DNA from: Alistipes sp.
Lineage (GTDB): Bacteria > Bacteroidota > Bacteroidia > Bacteroidales > Rikenellaceae
Length of the DNA: 64,000 bases
Direction: 5' to 3'
Assembly: GCA_017646625.1 (NCBI GenBank)
Contig: JAGCMF010000002.1
Span: 62,001 to 126,000 of the forward strand
The translations under genes were made by a program, and so were the position numbers. Of the stretch, positions 43,900 to 53,805 are shown piece after piece. A model generated the notes under the pieces. It did not search any database. It worked only from the letters and a program-made list of their open reading frames with translations, and was not told the origin of the DNA. Numbering within the stretch: the stretch's first letter is position 1; every line of letters starts with the position of its first letter.

Positions 43900-46881
43900 A
43901 TGAAAAGGCTAATGATACTATTGCTGCTGGTCATCGGTGGTATGTTTACCACTGAACGTGTTGCTGCGCAGTATTATAGCTGGGGTGCTGATCCGCTATC
44001 TTTCCGTTGGCGACAGATGAAGGCGGATGAGTATCGTGTGGTATACCCCGATACGGCACGACATATAGCCTCGCGCATGATGTATTATCTCGATGCTGTG
44101 AAGGATGACATAGACTATGGCTACCGACATCCGCAGATGTCAATACCCTTTGTTGTTCACCCCTCCAACTTCCTATCAAATGGTCTTGTGATGTGGATGC
44201 CACGTCGTGTGGAGTTTATATCGACACCTGCTGTTGATGGCTACTCTATGCCGTGGATTAAGCAGCTCATAGCACATGAGTATCGCCATGCTGTGCAGTA
44301 TAACAACATCAATCGAGGTATATTCAAGGGCTTAAGCTATATCCTGGGACAGCAGAGTTCTACAATAGGTCTTCTTGCTATGCCACTATGGATGATGGAG
44401 GGTGATGCCGTGATGACCGAGACCGAAATGTCGACTTTTGGTCGCGGACTACAGCCGTCGTTCACCATCGCATATCGTGCCTATGGTAACGTATCGTATA
44501 AATACCGAAATATAGATAAGTGGTTTTGTGGCTCGTTTAAAGACTATATCCCGAACCACTATCATCTGGGATATCTCATGAGCCGTCATGGCTATGTGAC
44601 CTATGGCAGGGTTATGGGTGATGATGTTGTAGAGCTCACGTCGCGTCGCCCCTACATGATTGTGTCAGCAAGCTGGGTGCTCAAGAAGTTGTATGGCATC
44701 ACACGTCCACAGCTCTTTCACGACACCTTCCGTAGACTATATCGTCATTGGCAGCCGCTGGAGAGTGTCGTGGAGACCACGCGCCCACTACCTACCCCCG
44801 AACTCCGTAGTTTTACGACATATGCCCACCCCATGCCGTGTGACGACGGCACTATCATAGCCCTCAAGGAGGATTTAGATAAGCCCACGGCCTTTGTCGC
44901 CATCGACACCCTCACAGGTAGAGAGAGGCGCATAGCCTATACGGGTCATATCTCCACACGTCCCGCCTTGAGTGATGATGGCAGGGTGTGGTGGACAGAG
45001 TATCGCCAGAGTACACTCTTTGCGCAGAAGGTTAACTCACAGCTATGCTACATGGACCTTGCGAGTGGCCGCCCCCGCACGATGCATAAGTATCGTAACG
45101 TGCTATACCCAACGCCTATGGATCGGGCTGGCATAGCATGGGTGGAGTATACGCCAGATGGTAGATATACCGTTGTTGTGAATGGCAGAACGGAGCTTAA
45201 GCGTCGCACGGAGATACCTATGGGTAGCGAGGTGCACGGCTTGGCATGGGATGATGTCACACAGGCGCTGTATATGATAGTCACCGATGATGATGGTATG
45301 CATATAGCCAGCATCACGGCAGATGGCATAGAGGGTGTCACCGTGCCTGCCTATACCACCATCAGCGATCTTCAGGCCAAGGGTGGTAGGCTCTACTACG
45401 GCTCTATAGCCTCGGGGCGTGACGAGCTTCATGCCTATGACCTTGCCACGAGACGTGAGTATCGCCTCTCGCAGTCGCGCTATGGCTCATTCCAACCGAT
45501 GCCATTGGATAGTTGTAGGGTTGTGGCCACGACATTTGATGAACGAGGCTATCTGCCAGTGGTGCAGGATGTGGATGGTGCGCATGAGGTGGCGTGGTTG
45601 CCTCATCCTCCAAAGATTATGCTTCCCGAGAGTAAACCATGGGGCGTTGTAAACCTCGATACGGTGCGCTACGGTGATGCGGCGGCAGATAGTGTGATGC
45701 GCAATACGCCACCACGACGTTTTAGCCGTGTGGCACACGCCTTTAATATACATAGCTGGGCGCCAGCATCATACGACCCATATGAGATTATGGAGGAGTC
45801 GTCTGTAGCCTTCAACCTCGGTGCTACGGTGCTCACACAGAACATACTATCCACCATGGAGGGTTTCTTGACGTGGGGTTGGAATCCGCGTGAGGGCTCT
45901 GTTTTCAAGGCGAAGTTACGCTACTATGGTCTCGGCGTTAACCTGTGGGTTAATGGCACGTATGGCGGAACGCAACAGATATATAAGGTTGCGGTATATG
46001 ACCCCGAGAAGGGTGCGCTGGAGTATCCCGATGAGCCGGAGGTAGGTAGATACTACTCTGTGACGGCGGGAGCATCGTTGCCACTGCTCCTGCAGGGTGG
46101 TTACCATACACGTCAGCTTGCTCTCGCAGCGTCGTGGAACTTCTCGAATGGCATGGTGGCAAATGTAGATAGACTTATCTTTGAGGAGGGTAAGGTTACG
46201 AACATTGCAACAATAGGCTATAAGGAGGGTGTCCATTTGTTGAATGTGGGACTCTCATACCAAGATTATGTGCGTCAGGCACATCGTGACTTCCTGCCAC
46301 CATGGGGTGTCGCATTGTCGATAAACTCGGCACTTAATCCCACCTCTAACGACTTCGGACATCTGTGGGTCCTATATGGCAAGCTCTATACGCCAGGCTT
46401 TGCTCCTCACCACTCGCTATCTGCTGCCGTGTCGTTCCAGACATCAATGGGTGGTTTCCACTCGGACGTGGTGCTCTCGGGTCTTACGTTCAAGTCAACA
46501 CGTCTTATCCCCCGCGGATACTCGTCGTACGACATAGAGAACAACAACTATGTCGCCACGTCGCTAAACTATCACCTGCCAATATGGTATCCAGATGGTG
46601 GTATCCAGGGTGTGATATTCTTCAAGCGTCTGCGCCTAAATGTGGGTGTGGACTACGCATCGTTCAACCAGGTGAGTGGCTTCGATGATAGTGGCAGTGT
46701 GGTGCAGCGACGTAGGCATATAGGCTCCTATGGTTTAGACGTTGGTGTCGACTTTAACATATTTACCATGCCCGAGGCAGCAACAATGTCGGCAACATTT
46801 ACGTTATATAGAACAGTATCGTTTGATCCGCTTAAAGATGGTAAGTTCCACTTTGCCTTTGGCGTAGGACTACCATTCTGA
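43900..46881 (+). CDS. Large secreted protein: HExxH metallopeptidase domain, beta-propeller, outer-membrane barrel-like end
   Basis: About 993 residues from 43900; signal peptide MKRLMILLLLVIGGMFTTERVAA. Residues ~20-260 carry HEYRH (126-130) and, 37 residues on, WMMEGDAV with Glu167: a gluzincin-type zinc site (HExxH...E). Residues ~290-620 show repeated strand patterns typical of a TolB/WD40-like propeller (GTIIALKEDLDKPTAFVAID, GRVWWTEY, IAWVEYTPDG). From ~650 the sequence alternates as in outer-membrane strands (GFLTWGWNPREGSVFKAKLRYYG) and ends HFAFGVGLPF, with a C-terminal Phe. Function is not known; a surface-anchored protease or assembly factor is plausible. Not co-transcribed with the ABC genes. 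Confidence 0.8.
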   Translation: MKRLMILLLLVIGGMFTTERVAAQYYSWGADPLSFRWRQMKADEYRVVYPDTARHIASRMMYYLDAVKDDIDYGYRHPQMSIPFVVHPSNFLSNGLVMWMPRRVEFISTPAVDGYSMPWIKQLIAHEYRHAVQYNNINRGIFKGLSYILGQQSSTIGLLAMPLWMMEGDAVMTETEMSTFGRGLQPSFTIAYRAYGNVSYKYRNIDKWFCGSFKDYIPNHYHLGYLMSRHGYVTYGRVMGDDVVELTSRRPYMIVSASWVLKKLYGITRPQLFHDTFRRLYRHWQPLESVVETTRPLPTPELRSFTTYAHPMPCDDGTIIALKEDLDKPTAFVAIDTLTGRERRIAYTGHISTRPALSDDGRVWWTEYRQSTLFAQKVNSQLCYMDLASGRPRTMHKYRNVLYPTPMDRAGIAWVEYTPDGRYTVVVNGRTELKRRTEIPMGSEVHGLAWDDVTQALYMIVTDDDGMHIASITADGIEGVTVPAYTTISDLQAKGGRLYYGSIASGRDELHAYDLATRREYRLSQSRYGSFQPMPLDSCRVVATTFDERGYLPVVQDVDGAHEVAWLPHPPKIMLPESKPWGVVNLDTVRYGDAAADSVMRNTPPRRFSRVAHAFNIHSWAPASYDPYEIMEESSVAFNLGATVLTQNILSTMEGFLTWGWNPREGSVFKAKLRYYGLGVNLWVNGTYGGTQQIYKVAVYDPEKGALEYPDEPEVGRYYSVTAGASLPLLLQGGYHTRQLALAASWNFSNGMVANVDRLIFEEGKVTNIATIGYKEGVHLLNVGLSYQDYVRQAHRDFLPPWGVALSINSALNPTSNDFGHLWVLYGKLYTPGFAPHHSLSAAVSFQTSMGGFHSDVVLSGLTFKSTRLIPRGYSSYDIENNNYVATSLNYHLPIWYPDGGIQGVIFFKRLRLNVGVDYASFNQVSGFDDSGSVVQRRRHIGSYGLDVGVDFNIFTMPEAATMSATFTLYRTVSFDPLKDGKFHFAFGVGLPF

Positions 46882-46930
46882 CATGATGACAATGAATGAT
46901 TTATAGAAGAAACAAAAAAACTCAAACAAT

Positions 46931-49375
46931 ATGGCAAAGAAGCAAGAGAGAGAGAAGAAGAGGTCGTGGAGACGTGGCATAGTTGTGGCCATGTGGTCGG
47001 TGACAATATTGGGTGTTATCGCCGTTACGAGCCTCTTCCTTATGGCCAGGTACGAGAAGTTAGGCCCTATGCCCACCTTCGATGAGTTGGAGAATCCGAA
47101 GACTAACCTCGCAACACAGATCTTCTCGGAGGATGGCGAGGTGCTCGGCACCTACTTTATCGAGAATCGTACATACCTATCCTACGAGGAGCTATTCCCC
47201 GCAGACCGTAGTAAGTGGCTCGAGATAGATGGTCATATGCTGCCCCCTATCGTTGCGGCGCTGCTGGCTACGGAGGATGTCCGTTTCTTCGATCACTCGG
47301 GCATCGACTTCCAGGCTACGGCACGTGCAGGTATCAGAACGGTGATCCTGGGTCAGAGTAGTCAGGGTGGCGGTAGTACCATCACGCAGCAGCTCGCCAA
47401 GAACCTCTATAAGACGCGCCGCAATAAGGAGGGATTGGAGGGTAGCGCTGGCACACTTGCCGCCAAGGCGCAGGAGTATGTCATCGCCACACAGCTCGAG
47501 TATAACTATACGAAGGAGGAGATTGTCGCTATGTACCTCAACACCGTGGAGTTCTCCAACTCCAACTTCGGCATTAAGTCTGCGGCAAATAACTTCTTCG
47601 GCAAGGAGCCTTGTGACCTATCTGTTGAGGAGGCTGCTGTCATCGCAGGTCAGGTTAAGGCGCCAGGTACTTATGCTCCCATGAAGCGAGGTGAGCCTAA
47701 TGAGAAGGCGAGGGAGAGACGTAATACGGTGCTTGACCGTATGGCTGCTGCAGGAGCCATAGCGCAGGATGTTGCCGACTCGCTTAAGACCTTGCCTATA
47801 GACCTTACTCGCTACCGTCGTGCTGGTGATGCTCATAATGAGGGTGCGGCGACATACTTCCGCGAGATGGTACGTCGCACGATGATGGCACAGGAGCCAC
47901 AGCGCAGAAACTACTATACGCAGTGGGACTATGAGCAGGCACTTAAGGAGTATAATGAGAATCCTATATATGGCTGGTGCTATAAGAATCTCAAGGCTAA
48001 TGGTGAGCCTTACGACATCTATCGTGATGGTCTTAAGATATATACTACGGTAGATGCTCGCATGCAGCAATATGCCGAGGAGGCGTTCCGTGAGCATATG
48101 GCCGATATTGTGCAGCCACGCATGGATCAGCAGATAAAGAGCCGTGGCGGCTCACTCTTCCCCGACCTTACACGCGAGGAGTCGGATCAGAAGATATCAT
48201 CTGCTATGCGCCAGACGGAACGCTGGAGGAATATGTCTTCGGAGGGTGCTACGGAGGCAGAGATAAGGGCTGCGTTTAACACGCCTATGTCGATGTCTGT
48301 ATTTACGTTCAATGGAGTGAGGGATACTGTGATGACACCCCGCGACTCGCTTGTGCACTACAAGAAGACTATGCGTGGTGCCCTTGTTGCCATGGACCCT
48401 GCAACGGGCTATGTCAGGGCATATGTCGGTGGTCCTGACTACCGCTACTTCAAGTATGATGCTGCAACGCAGGGTAAGCGTCAGGTGGGATCTACGTCGA
48501 AACCCTTCATCTACACCTTCGCTATCGACCACCTCGGTCTAACACCCTGTACGCCTGTGCCTAATGTGCCAGTCTCTATAGAGACACCTGCGGGTATATG
48601 GTCACCCAAGGAGGCGGGCGATGTTGAGTATACGGGTGTTCACCCCTTGTATTGGGGTTTGGCAAACAGCCGTAATAACTATTCGGCATGGATTATGAAG
48701 CAGGCCAAGCAACCGGAGGCTGTTGCAGAGTTTATCCACGATATGGGTATAAGGAGCTTCATCGACCCTGTCGCTGCGTTGTGTATAGGCTCGTACGATA
48801 GTAACCCTTTCGAGATGGCATCTGCCTACTCTACATTTGCTAATCGTGGTGTGCACGTAGACCCAATATTTGTCACTCGCATCGAGGATAGCCAGGGTAA
48901 TGTCCTTGCTACGTTCACGCCCAAGACCAGCGATGTGTTGTCGAAGCGTGTGGCCTATACTATGATTACTATGATGCAGCGCGTTGTTACCATGGGTACG
49001 GCACGTCGTATGCTCTATGAGTTTGGATTCAACGATGTTGAGATGGCTGCCAAGACGGGTACTACGAACGACAATGTAGATGCATGGTTTATGTGCTGTG
49101 TTCCCAACCTTGTCATGGGTGTATGGGTTGGTGGTGAGGAGAATGGCATTCACTTTACGCGTAACGCCGATGGCTCGCGTATAGCACTGCCTATTGCTGG
49201 TCGCTTCCTCACAAAGGTCTTTGCCGATGGCCAACTCGGTGTCACACGTGCCGATAGGTTCGAACGATCAGACGAGGTGCCCGACTATAGCTGCGATATA
49301 GATATGGCATCGGAGGATGTGGGTGGCTCTATGGAGGATGATATCTTCTTTGGTGGCGATGATGACTTCTTTTAG
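46931..49375 (+). CDS. Penicillin-binding protein 1A-type bifunctional transglycosylase/transpeptidase
   Basis: 814 residues. Cytoplasmic basic tail, one helix (VVAMWSVTILGVIAVTSLFLM), GT51 domain with EDVRFFDHSGID and GGSTITQQLAKNLYK, and transpeptidase domain with SxxK in STSKPFIYTF, SxN in ANSRNNYSA and KTG in KTGTTNDNVDAWF. It polymerises and cross-links peptidoglycan in the periplasm. Ends in an acidic, Asp-rich tail (EDDIFFGGDDDFF). Starts 49 bases after the metallopeptidase gene; asd follows by 70 bases. Confidence 0.95.
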   Translation: MAKKQEREKKRSWRRGIVVAMWSVTILGVIAVTSLFLMARYEKLGPMPTFDELENPKTNLATQIFSEDGEVLGTYFIENRTYLSYEELFPADRSKWLEIDGHMLPPIVAALLATEDVRFFDHSGIDFQATARAGIRTVILGQSSQGGGSTITQQLAKNLYKTRRNKEGLEGSAGTLAAKAQEYVIATQLEYNYTKEEIVAMYLNTVEFSNSNFGIKSAANNFFGKEPCDLSVEEAAVIAGQVKAPGTYAPMKRGEPNEKARERRNTVLDRMAAAGAIAQDVADSLKTLPIDLTRYRRAGDAHNEGAATYFREMVRRTMMAQEPQRRNYYTQWDYEQALKEYNENPIYGWCYKNLKANGEPYDIYRDGLKIYTTVDARMQQYAEEAFREHMADIVQPRMDQQIKSRGGSLFPDLTREESDQKISSAMRQTERWRNMSSEGATEAEIRAAFNTPMSMSVFTFNGVRDTVMTPRDSLVHYKKTMRGALVAMDPATGYVRAYVGGPDYRYFKYDAATQGKRQVGSTSKPFIYTFAIDHLGLTPCTPVPNVPVSIETPAGIWSPKEAGDVEYTGVHPLYWGLANSRNNYSAWIMKQAKQPEAVAEFIHDMGIRSFIDPVAALCIGSYDSNPFEMASAYSTFANRGVHVDPIFVTRIEDSQGNVLATFTPKTSDVLSKRVAYTMITMMQRVVTMGTARRMLYEFGFNDVEMAAKTGTTNDNVDAWFMCCVPNLVMGVWVGGEENGIHFTRNADGSRIALPIAGRFLTKVFADGQLGVTRADRFERSDEVPDYSCDIDMASEDVGGSMEDDIFFGGDDDFF

Positions 49376-49445
49376 TCCTCTGCCACAAAAGATTAAATTT
49401 ATAGTCTAATAAAATCTGTTATCACCATTTAAAATTGAATATATT

Positions 49446-50447
49446 ATGAAGATTGCAATTGTTGGCGCAAGTGGCGCCGTAGGTCAGGAGTTTCTTGCGA
49501 TACTCGAAAACCACCCTATGCCTATCGAGGAGTTGCGTCTGTTTGGCTCGAAGCGTAGTGCTGGTACAACATATCGCTTCCGTGGTGAAGATGTCGTAGT
49601 ACGTGAGTTGCAGCATAATGATGACTTTATGGATATAGATGTTGCCCTCTGCTCTGCCGGAGCATCAACATCAAAGGAGTATGCCGAGACTATAACGAAG
49701 CATGGTGCCTTCATGATTGATAACTCAAGTGCTTTCCGTATGGACGACGATGTGCCATTGGTTGTTCCCGAGGTGAATGGCGAGGATGCCTTTAGTGCAT
49801 CGCGTCACATCATTGCCAACCCCAACTGTACGACGATACAGATGGTCGTGGCCCTCAACGTCATCGAGCAGCTCTCGCACATCAAGCGTGTCCATGTTGC
49901 CACATACCAGTCGGCAAGTGGTGCGGGTGCTACGGCTATGCAGGAGTTCGAGCAGCAGCATCGCGACATTGTCGAGGGTAAGGAACCTACAGTTGAGAAG
50001 TTTGCCTACCAGCTCGCCTATAACCTCATTCCGCATATAGATGTCTTCCAGGATAACGACTATACGAAGGAGGAGATGAAGATGTTCTACGAGACGCGCA
50101 AGATTATGCACTCCGATATCCATGTGTCGGCTACATGCGTGCGTGTGCCTGTCATGCGTGCACATAGCGAGGCTGTGTGGGTGGAGACTGATGAGCCACT
50201 CTCTGTAGAGGCGGTTCGTGAGGCCTTTGCTGCGGCTCCAGGTGTTGTTCTTCTCGATAATCCTGCCGAGAAGAGCTATCCTATGCCTCTCTTTGCGCAG
50301 GGTACAGACCCTGTATATGTAGGTCGCGTGCGTAAGGATATTGGCTCGGAGTGTGGTCTTACCTTCTGGTGTGTTGCCGATCAGATACGTAAGGGAGCAG
50401 CCCTAAATGCTATCCAGATATTGGAACTTCTTGTTGCAAATAAATAG
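49446..50447 (+). CDS. asd: Aspartate-semialdehyde dehydrogenase
   Basis: 333 residues: NADP-binding [43 protein letters not shown], the catalytic Cys in [10 protein letters not shown] and the His-containing [13 protein letters not shown]. It reduces aspartyl phosphate to the semialdehyde used for lysine/diaminopimelate, threonine and methionine. It feeds hom in the metY-metX-hom operon 10 kb away, and diaminopimelate for the wall built by the neighbouring PBP1A. Confidence 0.96.
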   Translation: MKIAIVGASGAVGQEFLAILENHPMPIEELRLFGSKRSAGTTYRFRGEDVVVRELQHNDDFMDIDVALCSAGASTSKEYAETITKHGAFMIDNSSAFRMDDDVPLVVPEVNGEDAFSASRHIIANPNCTTIQMVVALNVIEQLSHIKRVHVATYQSASGAGATAMQEFEQQHRDIVEGKEPTVEKFAYQLAYNLIPHIDVFQDNDYTKEEMKMFYETRKIMHSDIHVSATCVRVPVMRAHSEAVWVETDEPLSVEAVREAFAAAPGVVLLDNPAEKSYPMPLFAQGTDPVYVGRVRKDIGSECGLTFWCVADQIRKGAALNAIQILELLVANK

Positions 50448-50520
50448 TTATATGGTTTTTCTTGCGCTGTCGTTCAGAAAATAATTTGAATTAACAGTTG
50501 CAAATGACTATATTTTTGTG

Positions 50521-50528
50521 TATCTTTG
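50521..50528 (+). promoter_or_regulatory. -7 promoter element for tryptophanase
   Basis: TATCTTTG followed by T. The ~115-base leader to tnaA is AT-rich; no Trp-containing tnaC-like leader ORF is seen in it. Confidence 0.65.
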
Positions 50529-50649
50529 TACCGTGACAGTGTGTAAATGGCTATATTTTGCTGATTAAGCATAGTGTAGCGCGGTTGCAGAATGATAAAT
50601 AAAAGAATAAATTATTAAATAAACGTATAACCTAAAAAAACTAACTACT

Positions 50650-52023
50650 ATGGAAATCCCATTTGCAGAAGCGTATCGAATTAAGATGGTTGAGCCATTG
50701 AAGAAGAGCACACGTGAGCAGCGTGAGCAGTGGCTTAAGGAGGCACACTACAACCTCTTTGGCTTGAAGTCAGAGCAGGTGTACATCGACTGTCTTACTG
50801 ACTCTGGTACAGGTGCCATGAGTGATCGTCAGTGGGCTGCTATGATGACAGGTGATGAGGCATATGCTGGTTCAAAGTCATTCTTCGAGCTCAAGGAGAC
50901 TATCGGTAAGATTACAGGCTTCGATTACGTTATCCCTACACACCAGGGTCGTGCAGCCGAGAACGTGTTGTTCTCACACCTCGTAAAGGCTGGTGACATC
51001 ATCCCAGGTAACTCACACTTCGACACTACAAAGGGTCACATCGAGTTCCGTAAGGCTACAGCTTTGGACTGCACAATCGACGCAGCAAAGGATACACAGC
51101 TCGAGATTCCTTTCAAGGGTGAGGTTGACTGCGCAAAGTTGGAGAAGGCTCTTGCGGAGAACGCAGAGAAGATTCCTTTCATCATCGTTACTGTAACAAA
51201 CAACACAGCAGGTGGTCAGCCTGTATCAATGAAGAACCTTCGTGATGTACGTGCCATCGCTGACAAGTATGGCAAGCGTGTTGTATTCGACTCTGCACGT
51301 TTCGTTGAGAACGCATACTTCATCAAGACTCGTGAGGAGGGTTACGCTGATAAGACTATTAAGGAGATTTGCAAGGAGATGTTCTCATATGCTGATGGTA
51401 TGACAATGTCATCAAAGAAGGACGGTCTTGTAAACATGGGTGGTTTCATCGCTACACGTCATGAGGATTGGTATGAGGGTGCAAAGCGTTTCTGCATCCC
51501 ATTCGAGGGCTTCTTGACATATGGTGGTATGAACGGTCGTGATATGGCTGCTTTGGCTGTAGGTTTGGATGAGAACACAGAGCTCGAGACTATCGAGACA
51601 CGTATCAAGCAGGTTCAGTACCTCGCTGCGAAGCTCGACGAGTACGGCATTCCTTACCAGCGCCCTGTTGGTGGTCACGCCCTCTTCGTAGATGCTGACA
51701 AGGTTCTCTCTAACATTCCAAAGGAGGAGTTCCCAGCACAGACTCTCGCTATCGAGCTCTACCTCGAGGCTGGTGTTCGTGGTTGCGAGATCGGTTACAT
51801 CCTTGCTGACCGTGATCCTGTGACTCGTGAGAACCGCTTCGGTGGTCTTGACCTCCTTCGTCTCTGCATCGCACGTCGTTCATACACTAACAACCACATG
51901 GACGTTATCGCTGCAGCATTGAAGAACGTATACGACCGTCGTAATGAGATCACACGTGGTGTGAAGATCGTATGGGAGACAGAGTTGATGCGTCACTTCA
52001 CTGTTAAGCTCGAGAGACTATAG
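50650..52023 (+). CDS. tnaA: Tryptophanase
   Basis: 457 residues, PLP enzyme splitting tryptophan to indole, pyruvate and ammonia. Family motifs: LTDSGTGAMSDRQWAAMM, IPTHQGRAAENVLF, TVTNNTAGGQPVS, the Schiff-base Lys in MSSKKDGLVNMGG, and RLCIARRSYTNNHMD. Codon use is strongly biased (GGT, CGT, AAG, ATC), suggesting very high expression. It stands alone; no tnaB permease adjoins it. Makes this organism a likely indole producer. Confidence 0.97.
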   Translation: MEIPFAEAYRIKMVEPLKKSTREQREQWLKEAHYNLFGLKSEQVYIDCLTDSGTGAMSDRQWAAMMTGDEAYAGSKSFFELKETIGKITGFDYVIPTHQGRAAENVLFSHLVKAGDIIPGNSHFDTTKGHIEFRKATALDCTIDAAKDTQLEIPFKGEVDCAKLEKALAENAEKIPFIIVTVTNNTAGGQPVSMKNLRDVRAIADKYGKRVVFDSARFVENAYFIKTREEGYADKTIKEICKEMFSYADGMTMSSKKDGLVNMGGFIATRHEDWYEGAKRFCIPFEGFLTYGGMNGRDMAALAVGLDENTELETIETRIKQVQYLAAKLDEYGIPYQRPVGGHALFVDADKVLSNIPKEEFPAQTLAIELYLEAGVRGCEIGYILADRDPVTRENRFGGLDLLRLCIARRSYTNNHMDVIAAALKNVYDRRNEITRGVKIVWETELMRHFTVKLERL

Positions 52024-52047
52024 TCTGTAACCCGAGACATAAAAAAG

Positions 52048-52085
52048 AAGACCACCCGAATTTTAGGGTGGTTTTCTTTTTTTTA
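52048..52085. terminator. Terminator after tryptophanase, possibly bidirectional
   Basis: ACCACCC (52051-52057) pairs with GGGTGGT (52066-52072), extended by A-rich/T-rich flanks, then TTTCTTTTTTTT on the plus strand; the minus strand also has a T-rich continuation. Confidence 0.88.
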
Positions 52086-52141
52086 AGTGAACTTCCAGAA
52101 TGTTGTATACAGATAGCTCGACGCTATATGCCTTGGGTATG

Positions 52142-52882
52142 CTATCTTGGTCTGCGGAACTCCGCGAGTATTATGCCCGTTGCCATAGCGACGTTTAGCG
52201 ACTCTGATGTAGGCGCATCGGCAGGGTAGGGAGGTATGTACAATCTATGTGTTAATCTTTCGCGGCATGCATCCGAGAGTCCACGACCCTCATTGCCCAT
52301 CACTATGATGCCCGACGAGGTTATGGGCGCCGAGTATATATTGTCGCCATCGAGCAGCGTGCCATATATCGGCATCTGCATCTTCGCGGCGCGTGATAGG
52401 AGCTCTGCGAGGTTATCCGTATAGTGTATGCGCACACGAAGTATTGCGCCCATTGTCGCCTGCACAACCTTGGGGTTGTAGCAGTCGGCGCACTCGCGTG
52501 AGCATATTATATCTTTTATGCCAAACCAGTCGGCAAGGCGTACTATTGTTCCGAGGTTACCAGGGTTCTGCACGCCATCAAGTGCGAGAACGAGGTTACC
52601 GCGTAGGCTGTCGATGTTTAGGCTGTAGTGTGGTTGCTCAACAACGGCGAGGGTGTCGTTAGCACTCTTGAGCTGCGATATGCGTTCCATATCCCTTCTC
52701 TCTATGAGTGTGACATTATCGCCACGCATTGCAGCATTTGTCGTATAGACGTTGCGCACAACAAGTTGTGATGCCATTATCTCCTCGACAAGCTTGCTAC
52801 CCTCGGCAATGAATAGCTGCTCGGCATCGCGTGTGCGCTTGTCGGCGAGTGATCGTAGGAATTGTATCTCGGCCTTTGTCAT
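52142..52882 (-). CDS. TrmH/SpoU-family RNA methyltransferase
   Basis: 246 residues: an N-terminal substrate-binding segment (SLADKRTRDAEQLFIAEG) and the SPOUT knot with ALDGVQNPGNLGTIVR, IVMGNEGRGLS and SLNVAMATGIIL. It methylates the 2'-O of rRNA or tRNA; the exact site is not clear. Last gene of the seven-gene minus-strand run; overlaps rnz by 4 bases. Confidence 0.92.
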   Translation of the reverse strand: MTKAEIQFLRSLADKRTRDAEQLFIAEGSKLVEEIMASQLVVRNVYTTNAAMRGDNVTLIERRDMERISQLKSANDTLAVVEQPHYSLNIDSLRGNLVLALDGVQNPGNLGTIVRLADWFGIKDIICSRECADCYNPKVVQATMGAILRVRIHYTDNLAELLSRAAKMQMPIYGTLLDGDNIYSAPITSSGIIVMGNEGRGLSDACRERLTHRLYIPPYPADAPTSESLNVAMATGIILAEFRRPR

Positions 52883-53802
52883 CGTCTCTCTTCTATGGTG
52901 AATGTTGAGCCTTCACGCGCAACATCCGTATTCGGAAATATTGTTCGGCACTCCTCAACAAGGTCATCATGGCTCTTATAGCGTGATGAGAAGTGACCTA
53001 TGATGAGTCGTTGTGCCTCGGCCTTGAGTGCCACCTTTGCGGCCTCTATTGTCGTGGCATGCCCACGTCCCTTTGCCCACATCTCCTCCTTTATGCCATA
53101 TGTGGCCTCATGATATAGGAGGTCTACGCCCCTGACGAGCTCTGCGGCCTTTGCCGAGTAGTTGGTGTCAGAGAGGTAGGCGTAAGAACGTGCAGGGTAG
53201 GGTATGTATGTGAGTTCGGCGTTGGGTATTATCTCGCCGCTATCCATCACCACATCCTCGCCACGTTTGGCGGCTGTAATTTGCGCTATGGATAGTCCAT
53301 ACTTCGTAATCTTAAACTTGTCGACATTAAGTCCTGGCTGCTTCTCCTTGAAGTGGAAGCCCGCTGTGGGCACCCGATGTCGCAAGGGTATACTCCACAC
53401 CTCGAGGGTGTTGTTCTCCATAAGCAGTCTATGTTCCGTGGTGCGTATCTCGTGCCACCTAACCTCATATGGGAGGTCCTCCCAGAAGTATCGTCTATGA
53501 AACTCCAGAATCTCGCCCATGGGTGCTGGGGCGTATATGTCAAGAGGTGTACGCTTACCCTCGAGGCCCAGGGTGGCTATGAGGGGAAAGAGTCCGAAGC
53601 AGTGGTCGCCATGGAGGTGTGATATAAACACAGCTCGTAGGCGCAGCGGGTTAATGCCGCGCCTTATGAGCTGCCTTTGTACGCCCTCACCTGCGTCTAC
53701 GAGGTAGTATTGCTCGTTGAGGTTTACTACCTGTGCCGAGGGGTGGGCAGTGGGTGTTGGCTTGGCAGACGAATTACCTAATATGGTGACGCTGAAAGCC
53801 AT
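52879..53802 (-). CDS. rnz: Ribonuclease Z
   Basis: 307 residues, metallo-beta-lactamase fold: FISHLHGDHCFGLFPL, DTNYSAKAAEL, LYHEATYG, GHATTIEAAKVA and IIGHFSSRY carry the zinc ligands. It trims the 3' ends of tRNA precursors. Starts 3 bases after trxB and overlaps the methyltransferase by 4. Confidence 0.95.
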   Translation of the reverse strand: MAFSVTILGNSSAKPTPTAHPSAQVVNLNEQYYLVDAGEGVQRQLIRRGINPLRLRAVFISHLHGDHCFGLFPLIATLGLEGKRTPLDIYAPAPMGEILEFHRRYFWEDLPYEVRWHEIRTTEHRLLMENNTLEVWSIPLRHRVPTAGFHFKEKQPGLNVDKFKITKYGLSIAQITAAKRGEDVVMDSGEIIPNAELTYIPYPARSYAYLSDTNYSAKAAELVRGVDLLYHEATYGIKEEMWAKGRGHATTIEAAKVALKAEAQRLIIGHFSSRYKSHDDLVEECRTIFPNTDVAREGSTFTIEERR

Positions 53803-53805
53803 ATG

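Noticed and set aside
50529..50649. tnaC-like leader peptide before tryptophanase
   Set aside because: Short ORFs in the leader contain no Trp codon and no conserved layout.
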